Below, piece by piece: positions 6,503 through 16,863 of a stretch of DNA of 57,067 nucleotides. Each line of letters begins with the position of its first letter. The stretch's first letter is position 1. Location of the stretch: NCBI GenBank assembly GCA_025454795.1, contig JALONT010000024.1, positions 1 to 57,067 of the forward strand. The letters are read 5' to 3'. The notes below the pieces were generated by a model. The model was not told the DNA's origin and searched no databases. It worked only from the letters and a program-made list of their open reading frames with translations. The position numbers and the translations under genes are program-made. This DNA is from Bacteroidales bacterium. GTDB lineage: Bacteria > Bacteroidota > Bacteroidia > Bacteroidales > VadinHA17.

Positions 6503-8206
6503 ATGTCAAACGCTGGTTCATACGAAGAAAGACTGAAAGATTTTGACTGGTCGATCGCTGAAAATGAACTTGGCTATCATAAAGGAGATTTAATCAATAT
6601 TGGCTGGTATTGTTCCGACAGGATATGTCTGAAAGGTAAGGCTGATAAAATGGCTCTTTATTATGAGGGCTATGATGGCATTGAAAAGAAATATACATTT
6701 AACGATATCCGCCTTGCCGGGAATACAATTGGAACATTCCTCAGAAATCTCGGATTGCAGAATGAAGACAGGATTTGCCTTTTTATGGACCGGATCCCTG
6801 AATTATATCTTTCGTTCCTTGGAATCCTTAAAATAGGTGCCATCGTCCAGCCCTTGTTTTCTGCTTTTGGCGATGAGTCGCTATTTGTCAGACTTGAAGA
6901 TGCTCAGACACGTGCAATCATTACTCAAAGGAAACATCTACCAAAAGTCCGGAAAATAATAGATAAATTACCCTTTCTTGAATTCGTGATTATTGTTGAT
7001 AATGACCAAAAGAAAACTTTAGAAAAAAAAGAACTGCCATTCGATCTTGAATCTGCATCTCCTGTCGAGAACTTTGAAATATTTCCTTCCGTTGCCGAGA
7101 CACCTTCATTATTACACTACACTTCAGGTACAACAGGGCAGCCCAAAGGTGTCCAGCATGTTCATTACTCAATTGTTTCACAGTACCTTACTACAAAATG
7201 GATTCTTGATTTACAGGATGATGATATTTACTGGTGCACAGCTGATCCCGGATGGGTAACAGGAACTTCCTATGGAATTATAGGTCCATGGAGTATGGGA
7301 ATTACACAGTGCGTACTGGATGCTGGTTTCTCAGCGCAAACCTGGTATAAATTCATTGAGAAATATAAAATTTCGATGTGGTATTCAGCGCCCACGGCAA
7401 TAAGATCCCTTATGAAAGCCGGAGAAGATATCGTAAAGGATTTTAATCTTACAAGTTTAAGGCACCTTGCAAGTGTCGGGGAACCATTAAACTCTGAAGC
7501 AGTCATCTGGTCTGAGAAAGTATTCGGTAAACCATTTCATGACACATTCTGGCAAACAGAGACCGGATCTATAATGATTTCAAATTTCCCAGGAATGAAG
7601 ATTAAGCCAGGATCAATGGGGAAACCATTCCCCGGAATAACCGGAGCTGTTCTGGAGCCAAAAACATTTACACCTATTCCAGACAACGGTAAGATTGGAC
7701 TTATTGCATTCAAGCCCGGATGGCCTGCAATGATGAGAGGATACTGGAAAAAAGAAGAAAAATATCGTGAGAAATTTGTAAACGGGTGGTATCTGACCGG
7801 AGACAGAGCCACAATTGACAAGGAAGGTTATTTCTGGTTTATTGGAAGGGATGATGATGTCATTAATACCGGAGGACATCTTGTAAGTCCTTTTGAAGTT
7901 GAATCTGCACTTCTTGAACACCCAGCTGTTGCAGAATCGGCTGTAGTTGCAAAGCCTGATGAAATAATGATGGAAGTAGTTAAGGCATTTATCACACTTA
8001 AACCAGGATTCGAATCTCATCCTGACCTGGAGCTGGAAATCATGAATTTCATCAGGAAAAAGTTGTCCTCAATGGCGATGCCTCAGGAAATAGAATACAT
8101 GGATAAGCTTCCAAAAACAAGAAGCGGTAAGATTATGAGGAGGGTCCTTCATGCAAAAGAATGGGGTGAAGAAATTGGTGATATTTCGACACTTGAAGAT
8201 GATTAG
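6503..8206 (+). CDS. AMP-forming acyl/acetyl-CoA synthetase family enzyme
   Basis: This ANL-superfamily ligase activates a carboxylate as acyl-AMP and transfers it to CoA or to a carrier-protein thiol. The A3 P-loop is YTSGTTGQPKG, followed by HTxYW-like and WQTETG motifs, then YLTGDRA, the GRDDDVINTGGHLVSP hinge region and the C-terminal lysine motif PKTRSGKIMRR. Sequence style and length resemble Bacillus-type acetyl-CoA synthetase AcsA. The ATG at 6503 gives 567 residues; a TTG at 6470 would add 11. A carrier protein gene follows at 8307, separated only by a 7-bp array, so loading of that carrier is a plausible job. The substrate cannot be read from sequence. Confidence 0.85.
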   Translation: MSNAGSYEERLKDFDWSIAENELGYHKGDLINIGWYCSDRICLKGKADKMALYYEGYDGIEKKYTFNDIRLAGNTIGTFLRNLGLQNEDRICLFMDRIPELYLSFLGILKIGAIVQPLFSAFGDESLFVRLEDAQTRAIITQRKHLPKVRKIIDKLPFLEFVIIVDNDQKKTLEKKELPFDLESASPVENFEIFPSVAETPSLLHYTSGTTGQPKGVQHVHYSIVSQYLTTKWILDLQDDDIYWCTADPGWVTGTSYGIIGPWSMGITQCVLDAGFSAQTWYKFIEKYKISMWYSAPTAIRSLMKAGEDIVKDFNLTSLRHLASVGEPLNSEAVIWSEKVFGKPFHDTFWQTETGSIMISNFPGMKIKPGSMGKPFPGITGAVLEPKTFTPIPDNGKIGLIAFKPGWPAMMRGYWKKEEKYREKFVNGWYLTGDRATIDKEGYFWFIGRDDDVINTGGHLVSPFEVESALLEHPAVAESAVVAKPDEIMMEVVKAFITLKPGFESHPDLELEIMNFIRKKLSSMAMPQEIEYMDKLPKTRSGKIMRRVLHAKEWGEEIGDISTLEDD

Positions 8207-8216
8207 AATCCTAAAG

Positions 8217-8250
8217 GTGAGTGGTGAGTGGTGAGTGGTGAGTGGTGAGG
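8217..8250. repeat. GTGAGTG 7-bp tandem array
   Basis: Between four and five GTGAGTG units lie 10 bases after the stop of the AMP-ligase and before the carrier-protein gene. The word is the complement of the CTCACCA units found inside the second AMP-ligase gene at 18914. Confidence 0.93.
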
Positions 8251-8306
8251 TAAACTTGAAACCTGAAAGTAAAAACTCAAATTAAACAGAAATAAATAAT
8301 TGAATA

Positions 8307-8567
8307 ATGGAAAAGATGAAAAATGAAGAGATGAAAGATCTCATTCTGAACTATGTGATCAAAGAATACCTCGAAGATGAGGATAAAGAAATAACGTATG
8401 ATACTCCATTGATCTCAAGCGGGTATATTGATTCATTTTCAATGGTCTCGCTTCTGGTCTTTCTGGAGAAAAGATTTCAGATAAAAATACCGCCAAGCAA
8501 AGCTAGCCCTGAGGCGTTTGATAGTGTAAATAAGATTGTAGAACTTGTAAACCAGTTTACTAAATAA
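8307..8567 (+). CDS. Acyl carrier protein
   Basis: This 86-residue acidic helical protein has the phosphopantetheine attachment pattern GYIDSFSM, with the modified serine at residue 43. After modification by a 4'-phosphopantetheinyl transferase it would carry a thioester-bound acyl or aminoacyl group. DSF replaces the DSL of fatty-acid ACPs, which fits a specialised carrier. It follows the AMP-ligase gene (6503-8206) and precedes a flippase-like membrane protein. A second carrier of the same style is at 14610. Start ATG 8307. It is likely not the housekeeping AcpP, because it sits in a polysaccharide locus and lacks fab neighbours. Confidence 0.88.
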   Translation: MEKMKNEEMKDLILNYVIKEYLEDEDKEITYDTPLISSGYIDSFSMVSLLVFLEKRFQIKIPPSKASPEAFDSVNKIVELVNQFTK

Positions 8568-8724
8568 ATGGGAAACTTTTCATTTCTTTTATTAAACAAA
8601 GAATAAATGACAATTTTGATTTAATTAATAAAGTACATATTCCTGGAATTAGTTTAAAATCAAATTGAAGAATGGTTAAGTTTGACTGCCCATCTTCAGA
8701 ATTTAAATATTCAATTAGTCATAA

Positions 8725-9732
8725 ATGGATAGGAAAAGAATTTTCACCTCCCTGGGTTTTTTTATCACAGGTATTATACTTTTCTGGGTTGTATACCGTG
8801 GTTTTGATTTGAGGCAGCTTAAGGTGGCCATTCAGGAACTCAGGTTCAAATGGATTATAATCTCAATTGCAATTGGATTACTCAGTCATTTTTTGCGAGC
8901 TGTGAGATGGAAGATGCTTATAGAAACACTGAAGTATAAAGCAGGCATTAAGAATCTCTTCCTTTCTGTATTAGTTCTCTATTTTACAAATCTTATCATT
9001 CCGAGAGGAGGCGAAATATCGAGATGCGCAGTCATTTCCAAATACGAAAAGATTCCGTTCGTAAAACTTATAGGCACAGTTTTTATAGAGAGATTAACTG
9101 ATCTGATAGCATTCCTGATTATCTTCCTGATAATTTTATTCTGGCAATTCGGTTTTTTTAAAACTGTATTCAGCTATCCAGAATTCAGACTTGATTTTTC
9201 CGATATTCACAGCAACCTTTTGATACTTTTGATGGTGGTTGCTCTGATATCCGTCATAATATTCATTCTCGTCAAATTTAAGTTTACCGGGAAAATATTG
9301 TTAAAATTCAGGAAGCTGAAAGAGGAGTTTATTGAGGGTATACTAGTAATTATCCATATGAAAGGCAGGTTAAAATATATTATTCTTACGCTGCTTATAT
9401 TTCTTTTATGGGTACTGATGTACTATGTTGTTTTCTTAGCTTACCCACCAACAGATAAGTTATCATTTAGGGTGGCAGTTCTTACTTATGCCTTTGGAAC
9501 GCTGGCTTATCTTTTACCAATCCAGGCCGGAATCGGAGCCTGGCATTTTATTATAATCAGCTGCTTGTACTTCTACGGCATTGATAAAGAGACCGGTATG
9601 ATTTTCGCGCTGGTTGCTCATACTTTTACTAACTTAATTTTCCTGGTATTCGGACCAATTGCGCTTGCACTTTTACCAATAATTAACGGAAAAACATCAA
9701 TAGCGAAGGAGAGTATACCGTTGAAAGCTTAA
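8725..9732 (+). CDS. Flippase-like membrane protein (LPG synthase TM/UPF0104 family)
   Basis: This 335-residue integral membrane protein has about eight hydrophobic segments. It belongs to the family that shares the transmembrane part of lysylphosphatidylglycerol synthase (AglD2-like, flippase-like domain). Conserved-looking features are the early FLRAVRWKMLI segment, the IIPRGGEISRC loop with Arg-Gly-Gly-Glu, and a late LPIQAGIGAWHF stretch. No soluble aminoacyl-transfer domain is present. Members often sit beside glycosyltransferases and are thought to move lipid-linked substrates, but the exact activity here is unknown. It is transcribed toward gmd, with only 11 bases between the convergent gene ends. 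Confidence 0.82.
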   Translation: MDRKRIFTSLGFFITGIILFWVVYRGFDLRQLKVAIQELRFKWIIISIAIGLLSHFLRAVRWKMLIETLKYKAGIKNLFLSVLVLYFTNLIIPRGGEISRCAVISKYEKIPFVKLIGTVFIERLTDLIAFLIIFLIILFWQFGFFKTVFSYPEFRLDFSDIHSNLLILLMVVALISVIIFILVKFKFTGKILLKFRKLKEEFIEGILVIIHMKGRLKYIILTLLIFLLWVLMYYVVFLAYPPTDKLSFRVAVLTYAFGTLAYLLPIQAGIGAWHFIIISCLYFYGIDKETGMIFALVAHTFTNLIFLVFGPIALALLPIINGKTSIAKESIPLKA

Positions 9733-9743
9733 ATTGGCAGAAT

Positions 9744-10901
9744 TTATTCGAAATAATTCAGCGTTTTGTATCCGCCCTCTTTAATATAATGCTCCTTCTT
9801 CATTAAAATCATGTCTGAAGTAACCATGTCGGCAATAAGTCCGTCGAGATCATATTCAGGAGACCAACCGAGTATCTTTCTTGCTTTTGAAGAGTCTCCA
9901 AGAAGAAAATCAACCTCTGTAGGTCTGAAATAAACAGGATCTACTTTGACGAAAACCGGATTATTCTTCATCCTGTTCTTAATATCGCTTAGGTGGGCTT
10001 CACCGACTTTTTCACAGAATAGATTTTCATCCACAGCCTTCATCACTCCAGTCTCTTCCAGATTTTCTCCGAAAAAAGCAATATCTACACCGATGAAAGC
10101 AAATGCATTCCTTATAAATTCACGAACTTCCGTAGAAATCCCGGTAGCTATGACATAATCGTCGGGTTTATCCTGCTGAAGTATAAGATACATGGCTTTT
10201 ATATAGTCCTTTGCATGGCCCCAGTCACGCCTTGAAGAAAGATTCCCCATATATAGGATATCCTGCATTCCAAGGGCTATGCGTGCAAGTGCCCTTGTTA
10301 TCTTTCGTGAAACAAAAGTTTCTCCCCTGATTGGTGATTCATGATTAAAAAGGATACCATTACTCGCATGTAATCCATAGGCTTCCCGATAGTTAACTGT
10401 AATCCAGTAACTGTACAGTTTGGCAACGGCATATGGACTTCGGGGATAGAAAGAAGTTTTTTCAGTTTGTGGTATTTCCTGAACCAGACCATAAAGTTCA
10501 GAAGTACTTGCCTGATATATTCGTGTTTTACTTATCATTCCAAGAAGTCTTACAGCTTCAAGTATCCTGAGCGTTCCAATCCCATCAGTATTAGCGGTAT
10601 ATTCAGGAATGTCAAAGCTGACTTTGACATGGCTCATTGCACCAAGGTTATAGATCTCATCTGGCTGGCTCTCCTGAATAATACGTGTAACATTCATGGA
10701 ATCACTCAGATCACCATAATGAAGAATGAGGTTTCTCTTCTCAACATGAGGATCCTGGTACAGATGATCAATCCTGTCAGTGTTCAGGAGAGAACTTCTT
10801 CTCTTAATCCCATGAACGGTATAGCCTTTCTTAATAAGAAACTCTGCAAGATATGCTCCATCCTGTCCGGTAATGCCTGTTATTAATGCTGACCTTGCCA
10901 T
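9744..10901 (-). CDS. gmd: GDP-mannose 4,6-dehydratase
   Basis: Gmd converts GDP-D-mannose to GDP-4-keto-6-deoxy-D-mannose, the first step toward GDP-L-fucose, GDP-colitose and related sugars. This extended short-chain dehydrogenase shows the cofactor loop [10 protein letters not shown] near residue 10, STSELYG, the catalytic YxxxK in [12 protein letters not shown], and the Gmd signature [17 protein letters not shown]. Its 385 residues are within range. It stands alone on the minus strand between plus-strand genes. Enzymes that could use its product (Fcl/ColC-like, histidine-type 3-dehydratase) lie at 22223-24342. Start ATG 10899-10901. Enzymes for making GDP-mannose itself are not in the window. 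Confidence 0.96.
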   Translation of the reverse strand: MARSALITGITGQDGAYLAEFLIKKGYTVHGIKRRSSLLNTDRIDHLYQDPHVEKRNLILHYGDLSDSMNVTRIIQESQPDEIYNLGAMSHVKVSFDIPEYTANTDGIGTLRILEAVRLLGMISKTRIYQASTSELYGLVQEIPQTEKTSFYPRSPYAVAKLYSYWITVNYREAYGLHASNGILFNHESPIRGETFVSRKITRALARIALGMQDILYMGNLSSRRDWGHAKDYIKAMYLILQQDKPDDYVIATGISTEVREFIRNAFAFIGVDIAFFGENLEETGVMKAVDENLFCEKVGEAHLSDIKNRMKNNPVFVKVDPVYFRPTEVDFLLGDSSKARKILGWSPEYDLDGLIADMVTSDMILMKKEHYIKEGGYKTLNYFE

Positions 10902-11392
10902 GTTGTATTTTTATAAGAATTAATATATATAATTATTTCTAATAAATATTATTTATAGTGTTTTAAGATTATATAAAATCATTAAGTTATAAGAAATTAA
11001 GGCATAAACAATAATATCCCAACAATTTCGATTCTTCTCATGACAAAAATCGAAAAAAAAATTAACAAATTTCTGCAATTTTGATGAATAGCAACATTAG
11101 TCATGCAGATGATAATACATAATTGATATACATTATATAAATTCAGATTAACAGAATTGATTTTATCAGGTTTTTGTGAAACTGAACAAAAGATATTTGC
11201 TGATAGTTATTGAAATGATTAATTTTCCGGCTTAAATAAAGAAAAATGAAAATATTTTCCATTGCTATAACAAAGGATCCGGTTTTAATCGGTGATTCCT
11301 GAATCAGGGGGACTCTGATTAGAACATGCATATTTTTCTGCCATTCTAATGGTAGTAATTAATTAACAGTATATTATTAACACGTGAAACTT
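10902..11392. other. 491-bp divergent intergenic region
   Basis: This AT-rich region separates gmd (minus) from the export/copolymerase genes (plus), so it should contain both promoters, but I could not pick a convincing -7/-33 pair. At about 11290-11325 there are overlapping small inverted repeats (GATTCCTGAATC and AATCAG...CTGATT) that could form a leader hairpin ahead of the export gene. The short minus-strand frame here does not look coding. Confidence 0.4.
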
Positions 11393-12163
11393 ATGAAAAA
11401 GACATTAAATTACAGTTCAATTAGTTTAAGTTTTGCATTAATACTGATACTGTCCTTTTCGTGTGTTCCGTATAAAGATACGACTTACTTTAACGACATA
11501 GACAATATTGAAGAACCTGTTGCAAATCCAAGGGAACAAAAAGTGATCATGCCTTTTGATAAATTATACATCAGGGTCTTAAGCACAGATCAGCAAACAG
11601 CAAATATTTTAAATTTTGCAGAAAGCAGTCAGAACAGCAGTTCCCCGGGAATGGCAGGTTACATGGTTGATGAGAAAGGGAATATAGCTTTCCCGTTCGC
11701 CGGTGAGATAAAAATTGCAGGACTTTCGCTTTCCCAGGCAGGTTCTGTTATTCAGAAAGTTCTTAGCAGTATAATCTCCAATCCTGTTGTAATTGTTAAA
11801 TTCATTGAAACTCAGGTTACTATCATGGGTGAAGTAAATAGTCAGGGGGTTTATCCAATCACCCAGGATAAGATAAATATTTATGAGGCTCTTGCCCTTG
11901 GCGGAGGGCTTACCAGGTATGGCGATCGCAGCAAAGTGATACTGATACGGCAGGAAGACAATAAACCCGTACACTACAGACTGGATCTTTCAAATTCGAA
12001 GGTTGCAGGAACAAAGCTATTTTATGTTTTACCTAATGATGTTATAATTGTAGAACCCCGAAAGAGTATTTCGGGGACCACCCAGAGTAATCTTTACTCT
12101 ACTATTCTTACAACAATTACTTCATTGTTTACAATTTTTTATATTACCCGTTACGGGCTATAA
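11393..12163 (+). CDS. Outer-membrane polysaccharide export lipoprotein (Wza/OPX family)
   Basis: This protein should form the outer-membrane exit channel for the polysaccharide. The ATG at 11393 gives a signal peptide whose lipobox LSFSC places the acylated cysteine at residue 24; a GTG at 11384 would add three residues. A Poly_export domain follows (about residues 45-130), then an SLBB-type segment (VTIMGEVNSQGVYPI...ALALGGGLTRYGDRSKVILIR). A C-terminal hydrophobic helix near residues 225-250 fits the Bacteroidota form, where the channel is completed by a helix. At 256 residues it is a compact member. The Wzc-like partner starts 23 bases downstream, the usual pairing. Confidence 0.92.
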   Translation: MKKTLNYSSISLSFALILILSFSCVPYKDTTYFNDIDNIEEPVANPREQKVIMPFDKLYIRVLSTDQQTANILNFAESSQNSSSPGMAGYMVDEKGNIAFPFAGEIKIAGLSLSQAGSVIQKVLSSIISNPVVIVKFIETQVTIMGEVNSQGVYPITQDKINIYEALALGGGLTRYGDRSKVILIRQEDNKPVHYRLDLSNSKVAGTKLFYVLPNDVIIVEPRKSISGTTQSNLYSTILTTITSLFTIFYITRYGL

Positions 12164-12186
12164 AGCAATTAAATTTCACTTTAATT

Positions 12187-14565
12187 ATGACAAAAGCTAG
12201 AACACCTGAACCAACAATCTTTTCAAGTAATAAACAGTTTATCCTGCAGGTAATTTCATTGAAATACTTTTTTATTGCCTGCCTTCTGTTTTTTATCACT
12301 ATAGCATTTCTTTTTAACCGCTATTCTAAAAAAGAATACGAGACTTATGCTACCATCAGCCCGGTTAATAACGATGCTTCATCCATATTAAGTTCAAACG
12401 ATCTTTTCAGAGGACTTCAAACGTTTCAGGCTTATAATGAAATTGAAAACGAAATAAGCAACCTGAAGTCATTTACACTGATTTCTTCTACTATAAGCAA
12501 GCTTAATCTTGAGTTGGGATATTTCAGTGAAAAAAAGAAACTATTTAAGGAGACAACTGAAATATCAGATAACTCTCCTTTTTATATCAATGTCGATAAA
12601 TCACATGTGCAACCAATCGATACACGATTTTATGTTTCCATCCTCAACGATTCAATATTCCGGTTAACATCAGACGAGAAGGATGTTTCCTTATATAACT
12701 ATATTGACAATAAGGTTATCAGTGAAAATAACCGCATAAAAACAGATACAATCTGCAGATTTAACGAAACAATAAGTAACAGAAATTTTAAATTCTCGGT
12801 TACATCCAATAAAAAATTCCAAATACAAAGGTCAAGAGGAGAAGTTCAGTATTTTTTTGAGTTTTACAATCTCGACCTTCTTGCAAAGGATTACCTGGAA
12901 AAACTTATTGTTTCAAGAGTATTCACATCATCAATATTAAATATTCAGCTAAGTGGTGAGAATATTGAAAAAGTCATCATATTTTTGAATAACTACCTCA
13001 ATTTTTATTTTGAAGAGAGTCTGATAAAAAAGAATAAAATAGCTGTAAATACAATTAATTTCATCGATTCCCAGATCTCAGAAATATCTGATTCCCTGGT
13101 ATTGTCAGAATCCAAACTCAGAAATTTCAAATCTGCTCATCAGGTTACGAACCTCAGTTACCAGGGGCAGATGGCTTACGACCGTTTACAACAGGTTGAT
13201 GCAGAAATAACAGATATGAAGACCCAGGAACGTTATTATGACTACATCATTGACTATTTTAAGAAAAATTCCGATATGTCCGGGGTAGTACCACCATCGT
13301 CTATGAATGTGGAAGATCCGATATTGAATCAGTTAATCGGAGAACTGCTTGCTTTAAATACTGAAAGATCGAATATTATTAATAACAGAGGTGCAAGAAA
13401 CCTTTTTCTTGGGGAAATTGAAAATAAAATAAATACACAGAAACAGGCGATCATTGAGAATGTAAATAATAACATGAATACTTTGAATCTTACCCTCAAT
13501 GAGCTTAATTACAGGGCTGAAAAACTCTCAAATGAGATATCGAACCTGCCAAGGACAGAACTGAATATGGTAAGCATTCAGAGGAAGTTCAATATTGATG
13601 ATGCCATCTATACTTACCTTCTTCAGAAAAGATCAGAAGCAGCCATTACAATGGCTTCCAATTACCCGGACTATGAGATACTGGAACCGGCTCGCGAGGT
13701 AACTTCTGAAATGGTTGCGCCAAGGACCATATTCAATTACCTTGTTGCCTTATTACTTGGTTTACTCATCCCGATTGCTTATATTGTAGTCAGAGAACTC
13801 TTCAATAATAAAATACAGAACGTTCAATTCATTGAACACCTTTTAGATCGTTCAGTACTCGGAATCGTTTATTCCAATGACAGAAAAAGTGAGTCTGTTT
13901 TAATCGATTACCCAATATCCGCAGTGTCAGAATCTTTCAGAAATCTGCGAAGCAATATATTCATGAAATTCAAATCTCCTGAGTCAAAAATTATCCTGGT
14001 CACTTCCTCCCAACCCCGCGACGGGAAGAGCTTCATTTCATTTAACCTGTCTGTTGCAGTTGCTACAGTCGGTCATAAAACCTTAATTATTGACGGCGAT
14101 TTGCGTCGTCCTACCATTCATGAAAAATTCAAAACTGATAATGTATCCGGACTCTCAAACTATATGACAAAAGGAGCCATAGTCAGTGAAATTATTCATG
14201 AAACAACTATTGAGAACCTTTCCTTTATTCCCGCCGGACCTGTATTACCAAATCCGCCTGAAATAATCGAATCAGGCGTGCTTGATGAACTGATAGACTA
14301 CCTAAAAAACAAATACGAATATATTATTATTGATACAACTCCTGTAGGAATAGTGGCTGATGCAGTTCTCCTGATGAGGTACGCTTCTCATATTCTTGTT
14401 GTTACAAGGAAAAATTATACACGAAAAGATGTTCTTACAAATGTTACAGAGACTCTCGAAACGCATAAATTTGAAAATTATGATATTGTCTATAATGATA
14501 TGAACATAAAGGAGAGCCCTTACAGATTATACAGCAATTATTATATCAAGAATATAAATTCCTGA
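12187..14565 (+). CDS. Polysaccharide copolymerase/tyrosine autokinase (Wzc type)
   Basis: This inner-membrane protein controls chain length and export with the OPX channel. Two transmembrane helices (about residues 25-45 and 508-530) bound a large periplasmic Wzz/GNVR region with coiled coil. The cytoplasmic part carries a BY-kinase ATPase: Walker A in SSQPRDGKSF near 606-616, Walker A' LIIDGDLRRP near 632-642, and Walker B YIIIDTTP near 711. The last ~25 residues are tyrosine-rich (YRLYSNYY), the expected autophosphorylation cluster. At 792 residues it is a normal fused Wzc. No matching Wzb-like phosphatase was found in the window. Confidence 0.93.
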   Translation: MTKARTPEPTIFSSNKQFILQVISLKYFFIACLLFFITIAFLFNRYSKKEYETYATISPVNNDASSILSSNDLFRGLQTFQAYNEIENEISNLKSFTLISSTISKLNLELGYFSEKKKLFKETTEISDNSPFYINVDKSHVQPIDTRFYVSILNDSIFRLTSDEKDVSLYNYIDNKVISENNRIKTDTICRFNETISNRNFKFSVTSNKKFQIQRSRGEVQYFFEFYNLDLLAKDYLEKLIVSRVFTSSILNIQLSGENIEKVIIFLNNYLNFYFEESLIKKNKIAVNTINFIDSQISEISDSLVLSESKLRNFKSAHQVTNLSYQGQMAYDRLQQVDAEITDMKTQERYYDYIIDYFKKNSDMSGVVPPSSMNVEDPILNQLIGELLALNTERSNIINNRGARNLFLGEIENKINTQKQAIIENVNNNMNTLNLTLNELNYRAEKLSNEISNLPRTELNMVSIQRKFNIDDAIYTYLLQKRSEAAITMASNYPDYEILEPAREVTSEMVAPRTIFNYLVALLLGLLIPIAYIVVRELFNNKIQNVQFIEHLLDRSVLGIVYSNDRKSESVLIDYPISAVSESFRNLRSNIFMKFKSPESKIILVTSSQPRDGKSFISFNLSVAVATVGHKTLIIDGDLRRPTIHEKFKTDNVSGLSNYMTKGAIVSEIIHETTIENLSFIPAGPVLPNPPEIIESGVLDELIDYLKNKYEYIIIDTTPVGIVADAVLLMRYASHILVVTRKNYTRKDVLTNVTETLETHKFENYDIVYNDMNIKESPYRLYSNYYIKNINS

Positions 14566-14609
14566 AAATATTATAAAAATCCTGTCACAAAGTTTCATTT
14601 ACCGACATA

Positions 14610-14861
14610 ATGATAGAGAATCAGACAATAAAAAAGAGAGTAAGGGATTATTTGGTGCAGGCAACGTTTGCAGGTCATGATAAAATAAAAGATGATTCCC
14701 TGATATTTAAAGAAGGTTATTTTGATTCTATGGGTTTTATTACTTTAATCACATTTATAGAGGAAGAGTTCGGAGTAAAAACTGTTGATGCCGATCTTGT
14801 TGAAGAAAACTTTGAATCAGTTAACGCAATATCTGACTTCATTATCCGGAAAACACCATAA
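14610..14861 (+). CDS. Acyl carrier protein, second copy
   Basis: This 83-residue carrier protein has attachment motif GYFDSMGF, with serine 40 as the likely phosphopantetheine site. It begins 44 bases after the Wzc gene and ends 6 bases before the asparagine synthase gene, so it looks co-transcribed with asnB, the NAD-synthase-like gene and, beyond a four-helix-bundle cassette, a second AMP-ligase (18476-20062) that may load it. Like the ACP at 8307, it is probably dedicated to a substituent of the polysaccharide or to another thioester intermediate, not to fatty-acid synthesis. Confidence 0.87.
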   Translation: MIENQTIKKRVRDYLVQATFAGHDKIKDDSLIFKEGYFDSMGFITLITFIEEEFGVKTVDADLVEENFESVNAISDFIIRKTP

Positions 14862-14867
14862 GCAGAT

Positions 14868-16835
14868 ATGTGTGGTATAGCCGGTAAAATAGATTTTGCC
14901 CCTGATGCTGCGCGGAAACAAGTTGTTGAAAGTATGCTGACAGCTATTGGTCATCGCGGACCTGATGATAGCGGCATTTATGATTCTCCATATGCAACAA
15001 TAGGGAATGTCAGACTCAGCATAATTGATATTGAAGGTGGCCATCAACCGATGGCTGATCAGTCCGGTCGTTTTTTTATAGTATTTAACGGGGAAATATT
15101 TAATTATCTGGAGCTCCGTAAGGATCTGGAAATAAAAGGCTATGTATTTCATACTCAGTCCGACACTGAGGTCCTGGTACAATTATTTTCTGTTTATGGG
15201 GAGAAGTGTCTCCGTCTTTTAAACGGACAGTTTGCTTTTGCGATCTGGGATAAATTAAATGAAGAATTATTTCTAGCACGCGATAGGGTCGGAATCCGTC
15301 CTCTATTTTATCATAAAGGGATTGCAGGATTTTCTTTTGCTTCGGAAATAAAAGCTTTATTCAGGGATAACTCAATTCCAAGGTATCTGAATCCGGAGGG
15401 TCTTTTGCAGATTTATACATTCTGGGCTGCACTTAACCCTAATACTCCATTTAAGGATATCTTCGAATTGTCACCGGGATATTTCCTGGTTTACAACAGA
15501 AAAGGAATAAGAATAGAAAAATACTGGGAACTTGATTTTGAAAATAAAGAGCCTTTACTCTCTCTTGAAGACTCTATAAATAATTTTGATGAATTATTTA
15601 AAAATTCTGTAAGATTAAGATTAAGAGCAGATGTTGAAGTTGTTGCCTATCTTAGCGGAGGGATTGATTCAGGCGCAACAGTAGCCTATATTAAAGATAT
15701 TGAACCAGGGATATTGAATACTTTCTCGATCGGTTTTGAAGAAAAGGCATTTGATGAAACATCCTACCAAAAAGATGCGGTTAAGTTTTTCAAAACCAAT
15801 CACAATTACCTGACCTGTTCTTCAGGTGATATTGCAGAATATTTTCCGAAAGTTATCTGGCATTCTGAAACACCTGTTTTGAGGACTGCTCCTGCCCCGA
15901 TGCTTATTCTTTCTCAGCTGGTCAGAGAAAATAATATTAAAGTCATCATAACAGGCGAGGGCTCTGATGAAATATTAGCAGGATATGACATTTTCAAGGA
16001 AGCAAAGATCAGGAGATTCTGGGCTTCGGGACCTGATTCAAGATTAAGACCTCTTTTACTTAAGAAGATCTATCCTGATATTACTCATCTTAAGAATTCA
16101 GGACTTAATACCCTGAAAATGTTTTTCGGATACAGGCTTAATGATATAAACGACCCTTTTTATTCTCATTTATTAAGGTGGAACAATTCAAATAATATCA
16201 GGAAGCATTTTTCAGGTGGATTTGAGAATGAACTGAAAAATTATTCTCCCTTTGAAGAGCTGAGAGAGAAATTACCTGAAAAATTCAATTCCTGGGATCC
16301 ACTGTCAAAATCACAGTGGCTTGAAACAACAATCTTTATGTCAGGCTATTTGCTCTCCTCCCAGGGGGACAGGATGGCAATGGCTAACTCGGTTGAAGGA
16401 AGGTACCCCTTTCTCGATTACAGGTTAATTGAGTTTTGTTCAAAGCTTCCGGAGAATTATAAGCTTAACGGTCTTAATGAAAAGTATCTCTTAAAAAAAC
16501 TTCTTTTGAACAGGATCCCTGAAAGTATTCTTAAACGGCATAAACAGCCTTACCGGGCTCCTGTCAGAAGTGTTTTCCTTTCAGAAAATCCACCTGAATA
16601 TGTACGGGTTATGTTATCTGAAGACTACACTAGAAAAGCTGGCATTTTTGATTTTGATTCGTTTTCCTCTATGCTAAAAAGAATAGAAAAAACAGGCATT
16701 TCATCCGAAGTGGATAATATGGTACTTACCTCAGTAATTTCAACTCATCTCCTGTATTATCAGTTCATTGAGAATTATAATGAGGAATTTAAAGGCGGTA
16801 CTTTAAAAAATATGAAAATAATTGAAGATTTTTAG
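14868..16835 (+). CDS. asnB: Asparagine synthase (glutamine-hydrolysing) family amidotransferase
   Basis: The class II glutamine amidotransferase domain starts with the catalytic Cys2 (MCGIAGKI), followed by HRGPDDSG, RLSIID and FNGEIFNY. The synthetase half carries the PP-loop YLSGGIDSG near residues 262-270 and later GEGSDEILAGY. It activates a carboxylate with ATP and forms an amide with glutamine nitrogen. In O-antigen and capsule loci, AsnB homologues commonly amidate uronic acids; in exosortase-associated loci a similar enzyme sits beside ACP and AMP-ligase genes, as here. At 655 residues it is slightly long. The start at ATG 14868 is fixed because Cys2 must be exposed. The true acceptor is not known. 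Confidence 0.92.
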   Translation: MCGIAGKIDFAPDAARKQVVESMLTAIGHRGPDDSGIYDSPYATIGNVRLSIIDIEGGHQPMADQSGRFFIVFNGEIFNYLELRKDLEIKGYVFHTQSDTEVLVQLFSVYGEKCLRLLNGQFAFAIWDKLNEELFLARDRVGIRPLFYHKGIAGFSFASEIKALFRDNSIPRYLNPEGLLQIYTFWAALNPNTPFKDIFELSPGYFLVYNRKGIRIEKYWELDFENKEPLLSLEDSINNFDELFKNSVRLRLRADVEVVAYLSGGIDSGATVAYIKDIEPGILNTFSIGFEEKAFDETSYQKDAVKFFKTNHNYLTCSSGDIAEYFPKVIWHSETPVLRTAPAPMLILSQLVRENNIKVIITGEGSDEILAGYDIFKEAKIRRFWASGPDSRLRPLLLKKIYPDITHLKNSGLNTLKMFFGYRLNDINDPFYSHLLRWNNSNNIRKHFSGGFENELKNYSPFEELREKLPEKFNSWDPLSKSQWLETTIFMSGYLLSSQGDRMAMANSVEGRYPFLDYRLIEFCSKLPENYKLNGLNEKYLLKKLLLNRIPESILKRHKQPYRAPVRSVFLSENPPEYVRVMLSEDYTRKAGIFDFDSFSSMLKRIEKTGISSEVDNMVLTSVISTHLLYYQFIENYNEEFKGGTLKNMKIIEDF

Positions 16836-16863
16836 AGAGTAAAATCAATTAATCATTTATCAC

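Noticed and set aside
10902-11392. Riboswitch or JUMPstart-type leader
   Set aside because: Only small inverted repeats were found; no known riboswitch core or ops element could be recognised.
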